Of a stretch of 64,000 nt of DNA, positions 36,907-47,133 are shown piece by piece. This DNA comes from Trichomonas vaginalis G3 (lineage: Eukaryota > Parabasalia > Trichomonadida > Trichomonadidae), in the NCBI RefSeq assembly GCF_026262505.1, contig NC_067207.1:12740082-12804081 (forward strand). Direction: 5' to 3'. Numbering within the stretch: the first letter of the stretch is position 1; every line of letters starts with the position of its first letter. The notes beneath the pieces were generated by a model. It saw nothing but the letters and a program-made list of their open reading frames with translations, had not been told where the DNA came from and did no database searches. Made by a program: the position numbers and the translations under genes.

Positions 36907-37551
36907 ATGTCAACACCTTGCGAAGAGATTCACAACGAAGCTATACCAGAAGATAATGATGAAGAATCATCAAGTTCCTATTCCTATTATTCATATTCTT
37001 CAACTTACAAAATTAATAATATGGAAATTACCCCGCTGAAAGATTTTCCCGTATTTGAAGACTATAAACTTGAACACCAAAATAATGCCCCAAAGAATGA
37101 AAGCACAATCGAAAGAAACAACAGCGAACACTTTCCACAACCAGAATCTCCTAAGGAGCAAAGCACTCCTGAAGAAGATCACTATGAATCTGACAACAGT
37201 AGTAGTAATGATGAAAACAAGCCAATGAAAATTGAGGCAATGTGGATTGAAAAAGTTCATGAAGATATGCTTTTATTCTATGATGAGCCAAACGGAAAAC
37301 TAATCTTACCATCGAATAATGCATACTATCCTCCAGTGAAGAGAATTGTTTATGACGAAAAAGGTAATGCTTTTAAAGCTCATTACCCAAAGGCATATAC
37401 AAATACTCAAAAAATGATCCAAAAGACCAATAAGTTCAATAGAAAGGTTCTCAAGCCAATCAGCAATAAATTATCTAAGCTTGGCGATAAACTAAATCGC
37501 GGTGCAAGAAAGATGGCAAAAGGAATCCAAGATCTTAATAAGGATGATTAG
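36907..37551 (+). CDS. Acidic, largely disordered hypothetical protein, 214 aa
   Basis: Residues 1-110 are Ser/Glu/Asp/Pro-rich and probably disordered, with a Ser/Tyr cluster (SSSSYSYYSYSS). Residues 115-155 form a small globular part (MWIEKVHEDMLLFYDEPNGKLILP, PPVKRIVYDEKG). The C-terminus (165-214) is basic and helical. The protein is therefore strongly bipolar in charge. No family recognised; it resembles lineage-specific trichomonad proteins. Single gene with a clear initiator-like motif. Confidence 0.75.
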   Translation: MSTPCEEIHNEAIPEDNDEESSSSYSYYSYSSTYKINNMEITPLKDFPVFEDYKLEHQNNAPKNESTIERNNSEHFPQPESPKEQSTPEEDHYESDNSSSNDENKPMKIEAMWIEKVHEDMLLFYDEPNGKLILPSNNAYYPPVKRIVYDEKGNAFKAHYPKAYTNTQKMIQKTNKFNRKVLKPISNKLSKLGDKLNRGARKMAKGIQDLNKDD

Positions 37552-37741
37552 TTATATGTATGTTCATGCTGTTTTTAAACTTTATTTTAATAATCCAATT
37601 TTTTTTTTAGAAATTAGGCTGAAAATTTAATAACATTATTATGACGCAAATTTATTTTTAAAAACAATATTGAATAACTGATTTCTAATTCATGTAATTT
37701 TTATTTTAATTATTAATCAAATAGATAAATGATTTTCGGAA

Positions 37742-37813
37742 GTCCCAGTAGTATATTGGTTAGAATAGATCCTTGACACGGATCAGAGGCCAGTTCGATT
37801 CTGGCCTGGGACA
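37742..37813 (+). tRNA. tRNA-Val (GAC)
   Basis: Acceptor GTCCCAG pairs perfectly with CTGGGAC. Anticodon stem GATCC/GGATC with loop TTGACAC gives anticodon GAC. T-arm GCCAG TTCGATT CTGGC; discriminator A; T-run downstream. The D-stem is weak, as in other Val/Asp/Glu-type tRNAs. G34 is unusual for a eukaryotic nuclear Val tRNA, which normally carries A34. Confidence 0.82.
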
Positions 37814-38021
37814 TTTTTTCTTTTTTCTTTTTTTACTTATCATAATATTAGGTAATTCTACTCCTGTACTTAATATATGTATCATTAAACGAAAACATAA
37901 GGAAATCCAAAAATGATAGAATTTTAAAAGATTTTTTTTATCAATTGTGAAATTAGTCCAAACACATTGAATATACTTATTGTAAATAAAATAAAAGTTT
38001 ATAATAGTTTAAAAACCTTTG

Positions 38022-40615
38022 TTAAATTCTATGAGAATCTTCAGCAAGTTTTCTCATTTGCATCATAAATGACTTATGGTCATTTAATTTTTCTAATGTA
38101 AATGGATATCTGTATCTCCATTTATGGTTTGGATCTGCGGGGTTGTTAATTCTTTCATCACAAGGATGCTGCCTTCTTAAGTTGTCATTGATTCCTGTCA
38201 AGTCCTGAAGCAAGAAAATAGCCCACATTGAATTCGACCATAAATTCTGTCTCAAAATTACTTCCTGGAAATAAGTTGACAACTTATCTGGACATGGTTC
38301 ATGCCTTGCCAAAACTCCATACCAGAATTTGAATCTGACTGAAGAATTTTCTTCCCACCATCCTCTCAATGTAGATGTATCATGAGTAGATGGACAAGCG
38401 ACAGAAAGATAAGAGAATTTGTTGAAATCATCGAAATCAAAATTAGGATCTTTAGACATTCTTTGTACTCTCAAAGAAAGTAATGAGTTGTCTTCAATTG
38501 ATTTGATGATTCCTGATGTGATTTGGCCTAAATCTTCTGCACAAATCAACATGTTCGTTGAATCCTTCAAAACTTTTAATTTCGCTTCAGCTTTTGAAAC
38601 CCAAAGCTCAGTTTGTCTTCTGTAAGTGAAATCAAGATACAACTCTTCGAATCTTTGTCTCTGGTCTCCAGGAAGTTCTTGCCATGAAGTTGACCAGTGG
38701 ATAATCGGTCCATTAGGAGTAGATTCAACTGATTCTTTCTTTAATTCAGTTCTTACATGATAAGTATCTGGATTCTCAGGATCTTCAATCAAAAGAACGT
38801 TTCCGAGTAATTCGAAGAGTTTTTGAATCAAAACATTTTTCTCATTCTCATCAAGTGTTTTGTCTTTCATTACTGCATCATAGATTTTACGTTCTGTATT
38901 ATATTCTGACTTGAAATCAAATGTATCATTTTCTTTTGAAATATTCCTTGGAACGAAGAATTTTCTTGAGATTTCATAGAAATTATTCGGGAATTTTTCT
39001 TGGAGGTGTTTTCCTCTGATATATGGTTTGACGTATCTCTCGATATCCCATAATCCAATTTGAACTAATTCCTGTCTTGTCAATGGATTTGATGGGAAGA
39101 AATGTCCCAACAAACCTCTGACACAAGTATCGCGAGGAATTTCCCAAATCCTGAAGAAACCAAGAATATGATCAACACGTAATTGATGATACAATTCTGA
39201 CATTCTCTGCAATCTGCTTCTTCACCATGCAAAGTTATCTTTCTCCATTTCTTCCCAGTTGTAAGTTGGGAATCCCCAGTTTTGTCCATCACTAGAGAAA
39301 TCATCAGGAGGAGCTCCTGCACACATGTGGAGTCTGAACAAATGTGGAAATGCCCAACATTCAACAGAGTTAATGTTGACACCAATTGGAAGATCTCCTT
39401 TCAAAGCAACTTTGTGATTTGTTGCGTACTCATATGATTCTTTAAATTGTTTATCAGCAATGTATTGAAGCCAGTAAATAAACAACAAATCACTCTCTTT
39501 CTCATCACATATGTCTTCGATTTCTTCTGGAGTGATCTTTGAATATTTCGGCCATTTTCTGAATTCCATCGTTTTATAAGTATCTCTCAAGTGGCAGAAA
39601 AGAGTGTAAGGTTTCAACCACGAGCCATTCTTCTTTAAGAAATCTTGGAGATCTTCGGAATCTTTGAATTTCTCCTTGACAAGATCAAAAATTTCTTTGA
39701 GCATGTCCATTTTGAAGGAGAAAACAGCTGGAAAGTCAATTTGAGGAAGTTTTTCAAGTTCGTACTTTCTTCTCATGATGATATTATAAATATCTGTTGG
39801 TAATTCTGGAAGGATTCCGAGCAAATCAATATAAACAGGATGAAGAGCGAAACAAGAAACTTGTTTATAAGGATATGAATCATCCCATCCACCTTTGTCA
39901 GTTGTATCGTTTATTGGAAGCAATTGAATTAAAGATGCTCCCATTGAATTGCAGCAATCGACTAGTTTCTTGATATCTGTGTAAGAACCAATACCTTGTG
40001 AGTTCTGTGTTCTCAGAGAGAAGAGTGGAACATAGACGCCAAGACCTTTGAATAGTTCTTTATTTACATTTGTGAACCATTCGTTGATGAAGTATGTAAT
40101 TGGTCGGACTCTATCGTATTGAGGAGCTGATGGACCAGTACATGTTCTGTTTGTTGGCTCTTCCCAGATAAATGTTCCATCATTATTGGATATAACGTAT
40201 TTATAATCAAATGGGAATGATTGTGGATAGATTTCAATTGAATTAGACCAAACATAAGATACTAGGTTTTGTAATTGGCTCATCAAATATTATCTTTACA
40301 GTATGATTATATGCCCCGCCATTTATTAACAACGGAATCGCTTTATCTTCTTTGTTATTTCCGAGTGCTGGATGATCACCAACTATGTATGGTATATTAG
40401 AGCCACTATTATCACATTTAAGATAGAAGGTTACTTCTATAGGCCCCAGCATCTTGAATGTGAGCTGATTTATTGATTTTGATTGGGGTTATTTTTTGTG
40501 AGAGAAACTGACAGATGAATAAATGATTGGATAAGCCTGTAATTCTGAAGCAATATCCATATTTCCAGTTATCTCCTAAAGATGAAAGCTTTTTACAATG
40601 TTCTCGCAAGTTCAT
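38022..40615 (-). pseudogene. 4-alpha-glucanotransferase (DPE2-type, GH77 with CBM20), decayed
   Basis: A host carbohydrate enzyme that moves glucan segments in starch/glycogen and maltose metabolism. Recognisable parts are a second starch-binding CBM20 (VTFYLKCDNSG...VVGDHP-like, about 40243-40452), then the GH77 barrel with RVDHILGFFRIWEIP, CAEDLG and CPSTHDTSTLRGWW, so the three catalytic acids are still encoded. Two lesions are visible. One is a frame change between the CBM20 and the barrel, near 40262-40286. The other is an in-frame TGA at about 39225 after DNFAW, where the family has Trp. The first CBM20 is only weakly readable. Either a recent pseudogene or a copy with sequence errors. 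Confidence 0.82.
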
Positions 40616-40639
40616 CAACCTTGGAACAAAGGTAACTAA

Positions 40640-42130
40640 ACTCCTTTCGCCGATCCGATTTGCTCCATATTTAAAATATAGCTTGCATATGTAGAAGAAA
40701 AGCTAATTTTGAAGTACGCCCGAAATCCACCAACAGGATTTCGAGCTACTAAAAAGGTACTTTTAAATGTGATTTTTTTTATAAAAAATTAAATTTATTT
40801 TAAGATCAGACTAAAAACTAATTTTATGGAAAATCTATATCGACAAATTTATTACTTATTGGGTATATAGATTTTTTGATTATGGCGATTATGTCTGATA
40901 TGCTTCCAATAAGCCAAAACACATTTCATACTGATTTCTATAAAAGGTATCTTTATTATAGAAGTGTAAGCTATATCTGTTTGTTTTTTTATTATAACAA
41001 ATTCAAAATTCTCTTATAAGGACTAGATGAAATCTGTATTATTAAATCATTAGCTAAATGAAGGTTCAAATAGAAAGTAAATATCAATTTATATGATACT
41101 GAAACCAAATAGTCCTTTTAATAAAAGATAACACGCTGAAAATTATTGAGTATTTGCAAATCTCAAAAATCTATTGGTGAATTTGGCTCAACTTTTAAAA
41201 TTATAACATCCATATCAAATCATAAAAGCAGACAAAAATTAAAGCCAAACCTATTGGCCAATTTTTTTTTGATATTTTGATTTTTGAGGTATACTTTTAA
41301 AAGTGGATTTAAAGCACTTATGAAAAAACATTAACTTCTGTCGTTATGATTATTGATTTAGACAATAATGATTTTAATCTTTGATTATCAAAACACTAAA
41401 GTCATCTTTTTAACATTTGCTTGGTAGCATTAACTCAAGTCTAAAGTACTATTTTATGTGGCACTCTTAGAATTTTTGTATTCATTGTACACGCTGAAAT
41501 AGTACCATTAAAGTTATGGCGGACTTTCAAAAAATAGTTTGGTCACCTTTCCTTGGAACATGAAGAAGAGACTGTCGATTCATGGAGAAAGCCACCAATC
41601 AATGAGATTGCTAAAAATAAGCTATTAATTATATAAATGATTGATATTTCTTTAAAATATACCCATTTTAAATAAAAACAGCTTTATATTAAATAAGAGC
41701 AATTCCATGAACGAATCACTCTCTAAAACTAGTATATTTAATGAATATGTAGGTCTGATACAGCTCTAAATCATATTCCTTAAATTTGATGTCTTTTTCT
41801 ATATATTTTCCCATCGAGACAAAGTCCTTTATGAATTTCATGTGCAGATAATTATACTTATTATGTAATTATATTAACAGACATATTTTTAAAAAACAAT
41901 TGATTTAGATAGCGACACTTCCATAAACCAATTGATAAAATAGGTTACCATAGATCAGTTTAATCATAATATTTAGGTTTCATGCCCCGAGATAAAGAAT
42001 TTTAGAATCCGGAAATACGTTATAATCTCCGACTTATGAAAATTCGTAACGGCGGACTTTTTCACGATGTTCAGAACAATAATATTGATTTTGCTCAATT
42101 TTTTTCCCGCCATAAAAAAATTTTGCCAGA
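40640..42130. other. Intergenic with one repeat copy
   Basis: No convincing gene in about 1.5 kb. The 42-bp repeat (41509-41550) lies within it. Confidence 0.55.
41509..41550. repeat. 42-bp dispersed direct repeat, copy 2
   Basis: Exact match to 1-42. A related short piece (GGCGGACTTT) recurs near 42050. Confidence 0.7.
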
Positions 42131-43282
42131 ATGAGTTCTGCGAAGAAAACAAGGCTTCAAAGGGCCATGAGCATGAAAGCTGAAGGTCTTTCGCTCACAC
42201 CCATTGTTCGCATTAACCCATACATCGATTATAATGAGTTAAGTGCAGGAGATAAGACAAAATATGCTAAAACGGCTAAAGATATTATGGAAACAAAGAT
42301 TATCAAATGCAAGACCTCTCAAGATTACTTCAAGTGCATGGCAGCATTCCGTGAGCAGCGTCGTCAACTCGCTCTAAAGGGTGATTATGATGGTGCCGAA
42401 AGAATTGATGGATACATTAGAAAACTTTCCGATTTCTTCCTTGAGAATCACATGTATACATCGAAAGCTGAACTCTGCGCTGTTTCAGAGTTTGTATTCT
42501 CAACTCAGAGAGATACCGTTTCAACAATCTCTGATCAATGGGATACTAAGATTGAAAATATGAAATCACAGTACAAGAGAGAGCTTTCTAATCTTGAGAG
42601 GCAAAATGCAAGCAAATTGGAGAAGTTTGACAATTCTCATCCAGATAAACTTCCAATCAGATACAATAAACTCTCACCAGATCTCCTTAACCTTCGTGAG
42701 CAAGAAAAGCACTTAATTGGATCCCGCCGCTTTGCAGAAGCTAAGCAATATCATAAAGAATACGAAAAACGCAAGAAAGAAGAACTCGCCAACCAGAAAA
42801 GACAATACTTCGACGATGCTGAAAAGCGCAGAGCTGAGATTATTAAGCTTGGCGAGAAGAAAGTTAGTGCACTCAAAGATGCTTGGGAAAGAAAGATATC
42901 CGAAGCTCAAATCACAAAGACACACGAGATCACACCTCACGAGAAGTCATATTCTTACTTGGAAAGAAATGTTACACACAGAAAAGCAGAGTACATTGGA
43001 CAAGAAGATCCAATTCCTCCAGAAGTTGTTTTCGTCGCAAACAAAGTCGACCCAGTTGAACTCGAGAACTCAGTTAATGTATTCAGATCAAGGAACCTTG
43101 TTTCTTTCGACAAATCCATTACTCCAAGATCAGTTTCTCACTTGGCAACAAAACCAGGAAGAAATCTTGTTGGCGCTGAGCGCCCTGTTGACTATGGAGT
43201 TGTTGATGCAACTAATAAGTCGAAGACAGTTTGTTTGAAGAAGCAGGCAAGAGCTATTGATAGTAGAAGATGGCCGAAATAA
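42131..43282 (+). CDS. Coiled-coil protein, 383 aa
   Basis: Basic N-terminus, a globular helical part (about 40-115) and a long Lys/Glu/Arg-rich coiled coil (about 125-255). The C-terminal tail has basic Ser/Pro segments (SFDKSITPRSVSHLATKPGR). Such long charged helical proteins are numerous in trichomonads and are often cytoskeletal, but no specific family can be named. The frame is clean with no signal peptide. The upstream sequence lacks a clear TCA-type initiator. Confidence 0.85.
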   Translation: MSSAKKTRLQRAMSMKAEGLSLTPIVRINPYIDYNELSAGDKTKYAKTAKDIMETKIIKCKTSQDYFKCMAAFREQRRQLALKGDYDGAERIDGYIRKLSDFFLENHMYTSKAELCAVSEFVFSTQRDTVSTISDQWDTKIENMKSQYKRELSNLERQNASKLEKFDNSHPDKLPIRYNKLSPDLLNLREQEKHLIGSRRFAEAKQYHKEYEKRKKEELANQKRQYFDDAEKRRAEIIKLGEKKVSALKDAWERKISEAQITKTHEITPHEKSYSYLERNVTHRKAEYIGQEDPIPPEVVFVANKVDPVELENSVNVFRSRNLVSFDKSITPRSVSHLATKPGRNLVGAERPVDYGVVDATNKSKTVCLKKQARAIDSRRWPK

Positions 43283-43823
43283 TTTAATTTATTTTTCACT
43301 CATTTTTATTTAAACATGCCAATATTTGATTTGATCTAATTAATATCTATTAGCTTAGTAAGTTCATTTATAGAGAGAAGGTTTTTGCTTCTCAATCAAT
43401 GTGATGTACTTATGGTTAAAAGGAATGTGCCAACCATGGACATGGTTTATTTTTTTTTTTTAATCATCATTTCTCTATGATTTGTTTAGCTAGTTGGAGG
43501 ACTTTGAAGCGTCATAATAAATCGAAATTGTCCGCAACCACTAGAATCTCACCAGATTTTTAAAATTAATTCCCCAATAATTTCATATTTTTACGATTAA
43601 TTTAAAATCCTAGTTTAAGAACGATATGAGTCGAGTATCAGCAAATCAATCACTCAGAATGCATACAAATGGTCATTTATCATTGGAAAAAGATAAATAT
43701 GGCAAAATTAGAAAGATATCTGTTTTTTTAAAAAAATAACTTGCTCTATGTGAATGTTTGCAAGTATGATATACTATTAATGGAAAACCAAATCGAAATA
43801 TTATGAAAAATTTCAAAGAAATT

Positions 43824-44738
43824 TCAAAGAAGGAGAGTTCCTTCAACTTCAACTGTCCATCCTTCTCTCTTCTTCCTTTTAGGTAATGGAGCAAGATACA
43901 TATGTTCACCCTTTGGACGATTGTGGTGCTCCAATTTCTTTCTCTTTTGTCCTGGATTTTCTGGATCATCTTCGTATTCTTCTTCTGCTTCACCTTCTTG
44001 GTTAGCATTCTCTTCTCCCTCATGATTTTCTGTTGTTTCTTCAGGTTGTGGCTGTGACTCCTGTTGTTGTGGTTCCTCTGGTTGTGTTTGTGATTCTTGT
44101 TGTGGTTCCTCCTGCTGTGGTTGGGGTTCTGGTTGTGGTGGTTGTAATTCTTGTTGTTGTGGTTGTGATTCTGGTTGTTGTTGTGCCTCCTGTGGATTTT
44201 CTTCTTGTGGCGGCAATTCAGGATCAACTGGCTCTTCTTCCATTGGTGGAAGAGATCTTTCTCTGACAATAGGTTCCTCATTGACTTCTGGTTCATGAAG
44301 TTCTTCTTCTTCTTTCTGCCTGGCTTGTGCGGATTTTTGATTATTGTAATTTTGCTCAACAGCTGGATCAACGAACTTCTCGGAGTCATCCCTTGCTTCG
44401 AGAGGCTTTATTGGATCTCTTTCTGGAATTGTTTGGTTCTTGTTAGCCATATTAATCGACACAAGTAATGGTGTGGTATTGACTTCTTCGCCACCTTTGC
44501 ATGGTTTGAGGCAGCACCAGATAATGTAGATGAGGAGAACGAGTAATATAAGAGCGGCAACTGAAGAGCAAACAATTATGATGATTGTGTTGTTATTTTT
44601 GTCTTTGTCTTTATCTTTATTCAGCTGATTGCCTGAAGATCCCTTTTCTGTTTCGGAGTAAGGTAAATTTATGCTCTTAACAAGGCCTGCAAAGAAAAAT
44701 GCCCACAATAAAATCATTTTATAGAATGAGATAACCAT
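43824..44738 (-). CDS. Single-pass membrane protein with Gln/Pro/Glu-rich tail, 304 aa
   Basis: Signal peptide (about 1-22, ILLWAFFFAGLVKS), a short polar outside part (23-49), one membrane helix (50-70, TIIIIVCSSVAALILLVLLI) and a Cys-rich juxtamembrane stretch (WCCLKPCKGG). A long acidic, Gln/Pro/Glu-repeat cytoplasmic tail follows, ending with basic KRKK clusters. This is the topology of many trichomonad surface proteins. The tail may bind trafficking or cytoskeletal partners (inference). The repeats give spurious reading frames on the other strand. Confidence 0.85.
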   Translation of the reverse strand: MVISFYKMILLWAFFFAGLVKSINLPYSETEKGSSGNQLNKDKDKDKNNNTIIIIVCSSVAALILLVLLIYIIWCCLKPCKGGEEVNTTPLLVSINMANKNQTIPERDPIKPLEARDDSEKFVDPAVEQNYNNQKSAQARQKEEEELHEPEVNEEPIVRERSLPPMEEEPVDPELPPQEENPQEAQQQPESQPQQQELQPPQPEPQPQQEEPQQESQTQPEEPQQQESQPQPEETTENHEGEENANQEGEAEEEYEDDPENPGQKRKKLEHHNRPKGEHMYLAPLPKRKKREGWTVEVEGTLLL

Positions 44739-44866
44739 CAGAAAAAAACTTTACGCAATAAATAATATAGTACTATTAATACTATAAATATTGCAAATAA
44801 TTTACCCACATAAAATTCGCAAAAACCGTCAATTTTGAGAGTAACTCCGCGACTTGAAACAGGCAT
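44738..44866 (-). CDS. Possible tail-anchored micro-protein, 42 aa
   Basis: From the ATG at 44866 it reads MPVSSRGVTLKIDGF..., then a C-terminal hydrophobic helix (KLFAIFIVLIVLYYLL) with a basic end. The layout fits a tail-anchored protein of Sec61-beta size, but no diagnostic motif proves it. It ends at the first base of the next gene's start codon. It may instead be chance. Confidence 0.35.
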   Translation of the reverse strand: MPVSSRGVTLKIDGFCEFYVGKLFAIFIVLIVLYYLLRKVFF

Positions 44867-45486
44867 GAAATTATTTTTATAGAAAATGTAAGACAAGTCA
44901 AAGACATAATTTAGATAAAATTTCTTTATCGTTTTTGGCACATTTCTGAAGAAGGCATTTTATTCATCATTGCGCAAAAATAATCTGCTTGTTAGTCAAC
45001 ATTAATAAAACTTGGACTTTCGCTTCACAATTGAAAATGGGATAAAAAAAGCTCAATGTCAAGCAAAATAAATGAGAGAGTTAATATGATTTCGGATATG
45101 TAATATACAGTTAATCAAAGAGGTTTTTAATTTGGCATCGATTATCCTTTAAAATTCACACAAAAAACATAAAATTTGCTGATCTACTAAAACGTAATGC
45201 ATACTGAATCCAATAGTCACGAAAATTGGATACCTTAGTAAAATTCAACATGATACAAGAAGAATTGGAATGAGAAAATGGCTAATTGAAAATCCAATTT
45301 CATTGATAGAACTGTATTGGTATTTTACTGCTTGAAATATTATTGCTATATGCTAGTCTCTAAACTCAGCTTTGTCTTAAACCCTATTTTTTGATTATTG
45401 TTGATGAAGATATAAAAAAATACAACATTTCAAGAATTGATTAGTTTACATGAAATTGTGAGTTGATATAAAAAACTTTTTTTTTC

Positions 45487-46713
45487 ATGAATACTCGCAG
45501 TTCAACGGAGACTCCACCAGATTGGACAGATTTAAACAGTAACACTAAGGCAGGACTTTTCCAGATACTTAAAGAGTTAAAAATCGCTCCTCCTCAAAAT
45601 GCAGATAGGGATCAATTAGTACGTTTGATTAGACAAAAACTTACTTCACCACGTCTTTCTCCTTATAAGTCCACTGGAATGTTAACACGTCCAGCAGATA
45701 ATCTCATTCCAAATTCTGATGATGATGATATTCCTGCACAAGAATCAGTAGAACCAGAAGATGACGAAAATGATACCGATTTTGAAGTACCTCCAATGGA
45801 AAGTGAAAGTGTTTCTCAAAATACTATCCAAGAAGAACCTGAAGGAAAAGTTGAGGAACCCAAGCAACCAGAAAGAGTTCCAACACCACCAAAATCTGAA
45901 GACAAAAAGATTGAGGAACCTGTCGAACCTGAGCATCGCATTTACTCACCTACAAGAACAATCAAAACACCAGAACGCTCCGTTCTATTTCCAAGTTCGC
46001 AGCCATTACCTCCTCCAAAAGAACAAGTTCGTCCAAGCAGTATTCGTCAATCAAACGCTCGTGTTAGAAACGATGGAAATCCTGAAGAGGTTGATGATGC
46101 CATATTTACAAACAGTTACTTAAGATGGGTGAGAAGGCCTGTAATTATTCTTGCTGGCTTTATTTTACTCCTTTTGGCTTTGTTATTATTATTGATTGCT
46201 TTACGACCATCACGTAGATCAGTTCTACATGCTAATATCGATTGGCTTTCTAATGTTTCTTACAGGAATAAGCATTGCTTGCAAGAAACTCAATATACTC
46301 GTGCTGAATTGTTTAATTTATATAATTTGACTGAAGAAGAATTCAATCAATATGCTTACGAAGATGGTGAAAGGGTGTTTGCCAAAGATACAAGAATTGG
46401 TGTTGTCTGCAAGATGATCTACGCAGGAGATAAGTATCCAGTCGCTGCTGGCATAATTATTGTTATTATTGTCGTCGCAATACACCTCTACATATGTAAG
46501 ATATCTCGTGTTGGCAATCACCTCATTCGTTCTCTTGTTAGAGACCAATCCTGTGATCTTGATACTCTTCTTGTTGATGAAGCAGGTGAAATGCTTCCTC
46601 ATGAAGTTGCTGAGAGACTCGGAATCAACGCAAGTGATGATTATTACATCGATCCAAGAGATACAATTTATGAGCTCACACGTGCCCAAAAGGCAAAAAA
46701 GAATAAGAAGTGA
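45487..46713 (+). CDS. MAN1/Heh-like inner nuclear membrane protein, 408 aa
   Basis: N-terminal small helical domain (about 12-52, LNSNTKAGLFQILKELKIAPPQNADRDQLV, of LEM/HeH-SAP type), then a long acidic, Pro-rich disordered region (60-205). First membrane helix about 216-240, lumenal part with two Cys (about 245-315), second membrane helix about 317-337. The C-terminal globular part (340-400) is compatible with the Man1-Src1 C-terminal domain. This layout is that of proteins that tether chromatin to the nuclear envelope. Assignment rests on architecture. Confidence 0.6.
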   Translation: MNTRSSTETPPDWTDLNSNTKAGLFQILKELKIAPPQNADRDQLVRLIRQKLTSPRLSPYKSTGMLTRPADNLIPNSDDDDIPAQESVEPEDDENDTDFEVPPMESESVSQNTIQEEPEGKVEEPKQPERVPTPPKSEDKKIEEPVEPEHRIYSPTRTIKTPERSVLFPSSQPLPPPKEQVRPSSIRQSNARVRNDGNPEEVDDAIFTNSYLRWVRRPVIILAGFILLLLALLLLLIALRPSRRSVLHANIDWLSNVSYRNKHCLQETQYTRAELFNLYNLTEEEFNQYAYEDGERVFAKDTRIGVVCKMIYAGDKYPVAAGIIIVIIVVAIHLYICKISRVGNHLIRSLVRDQSCDLDTLLVDEAGEMLPHEVAERLGINASDDYYIDPRDTIYELTRAQKAKKNKK

Positions 46714-47022
46714 ATGATGTGCATTATTTTAGTTTTAAAAGGTTTGTTTAAATAATCAATTTTTATTATGAATTTCAATTCGAGCAAACAGTTTTTAGAA
46801 CACATCAATGAAATAATAGTAAAACATGATTGATTTGGTAAATATTTCATTTTGAATCTGGTGCCATCATGAAATTACAAAATTTCCAAGCATATTTCGA
46901 CCAACAGGAAGAATATTGGACTTCCGAATTAAATGCTTCAGAAAAATAATTGCAGAATAGTAATAGAGATGGTATTGTACTAAATTAAAATAAATATAAA
47001 ACAGAAAATAAAAATATGTAAA

Positions 47023-47094
47023 TCCGATATCGTTCAGCGGTTAGGATATGTGGTTTTCATCCACAGGATCGGGGTTCGACTCCCCGTATCGGAA
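47023..47094 (+). tRNA. tRNA-Glu (TTC)
   Basis: Acceptor TCCGATA/TATCGGA, anticodon stem TGTGG/CCACA with loop TTTTCAT (anticodon TTC), T-arm CGGGG TTCGACT CCCCG, discriminator A, T-run after. It lies only 40 bases before the PTB-like gene. Confidence 0.93.
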
Positions 47095-47133
47095 AACTTT
47101 TTTATTTTTTTCACCTAAAAGTTTGTTATTATT

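Noticed and set aside
43673-44468. His/Asn-rich and Val-rich frames overlapping the membrane protein gene
   Set aside because: They are shadows of the Gln/Pro/Glu repeat region of the real gene on the minus strand.
44738-44941. 67-aa frame with a GTG start
   Set aside because: No ATG at that start. Only the shorter 42-aa version from 44866 is kept, with low confidence.
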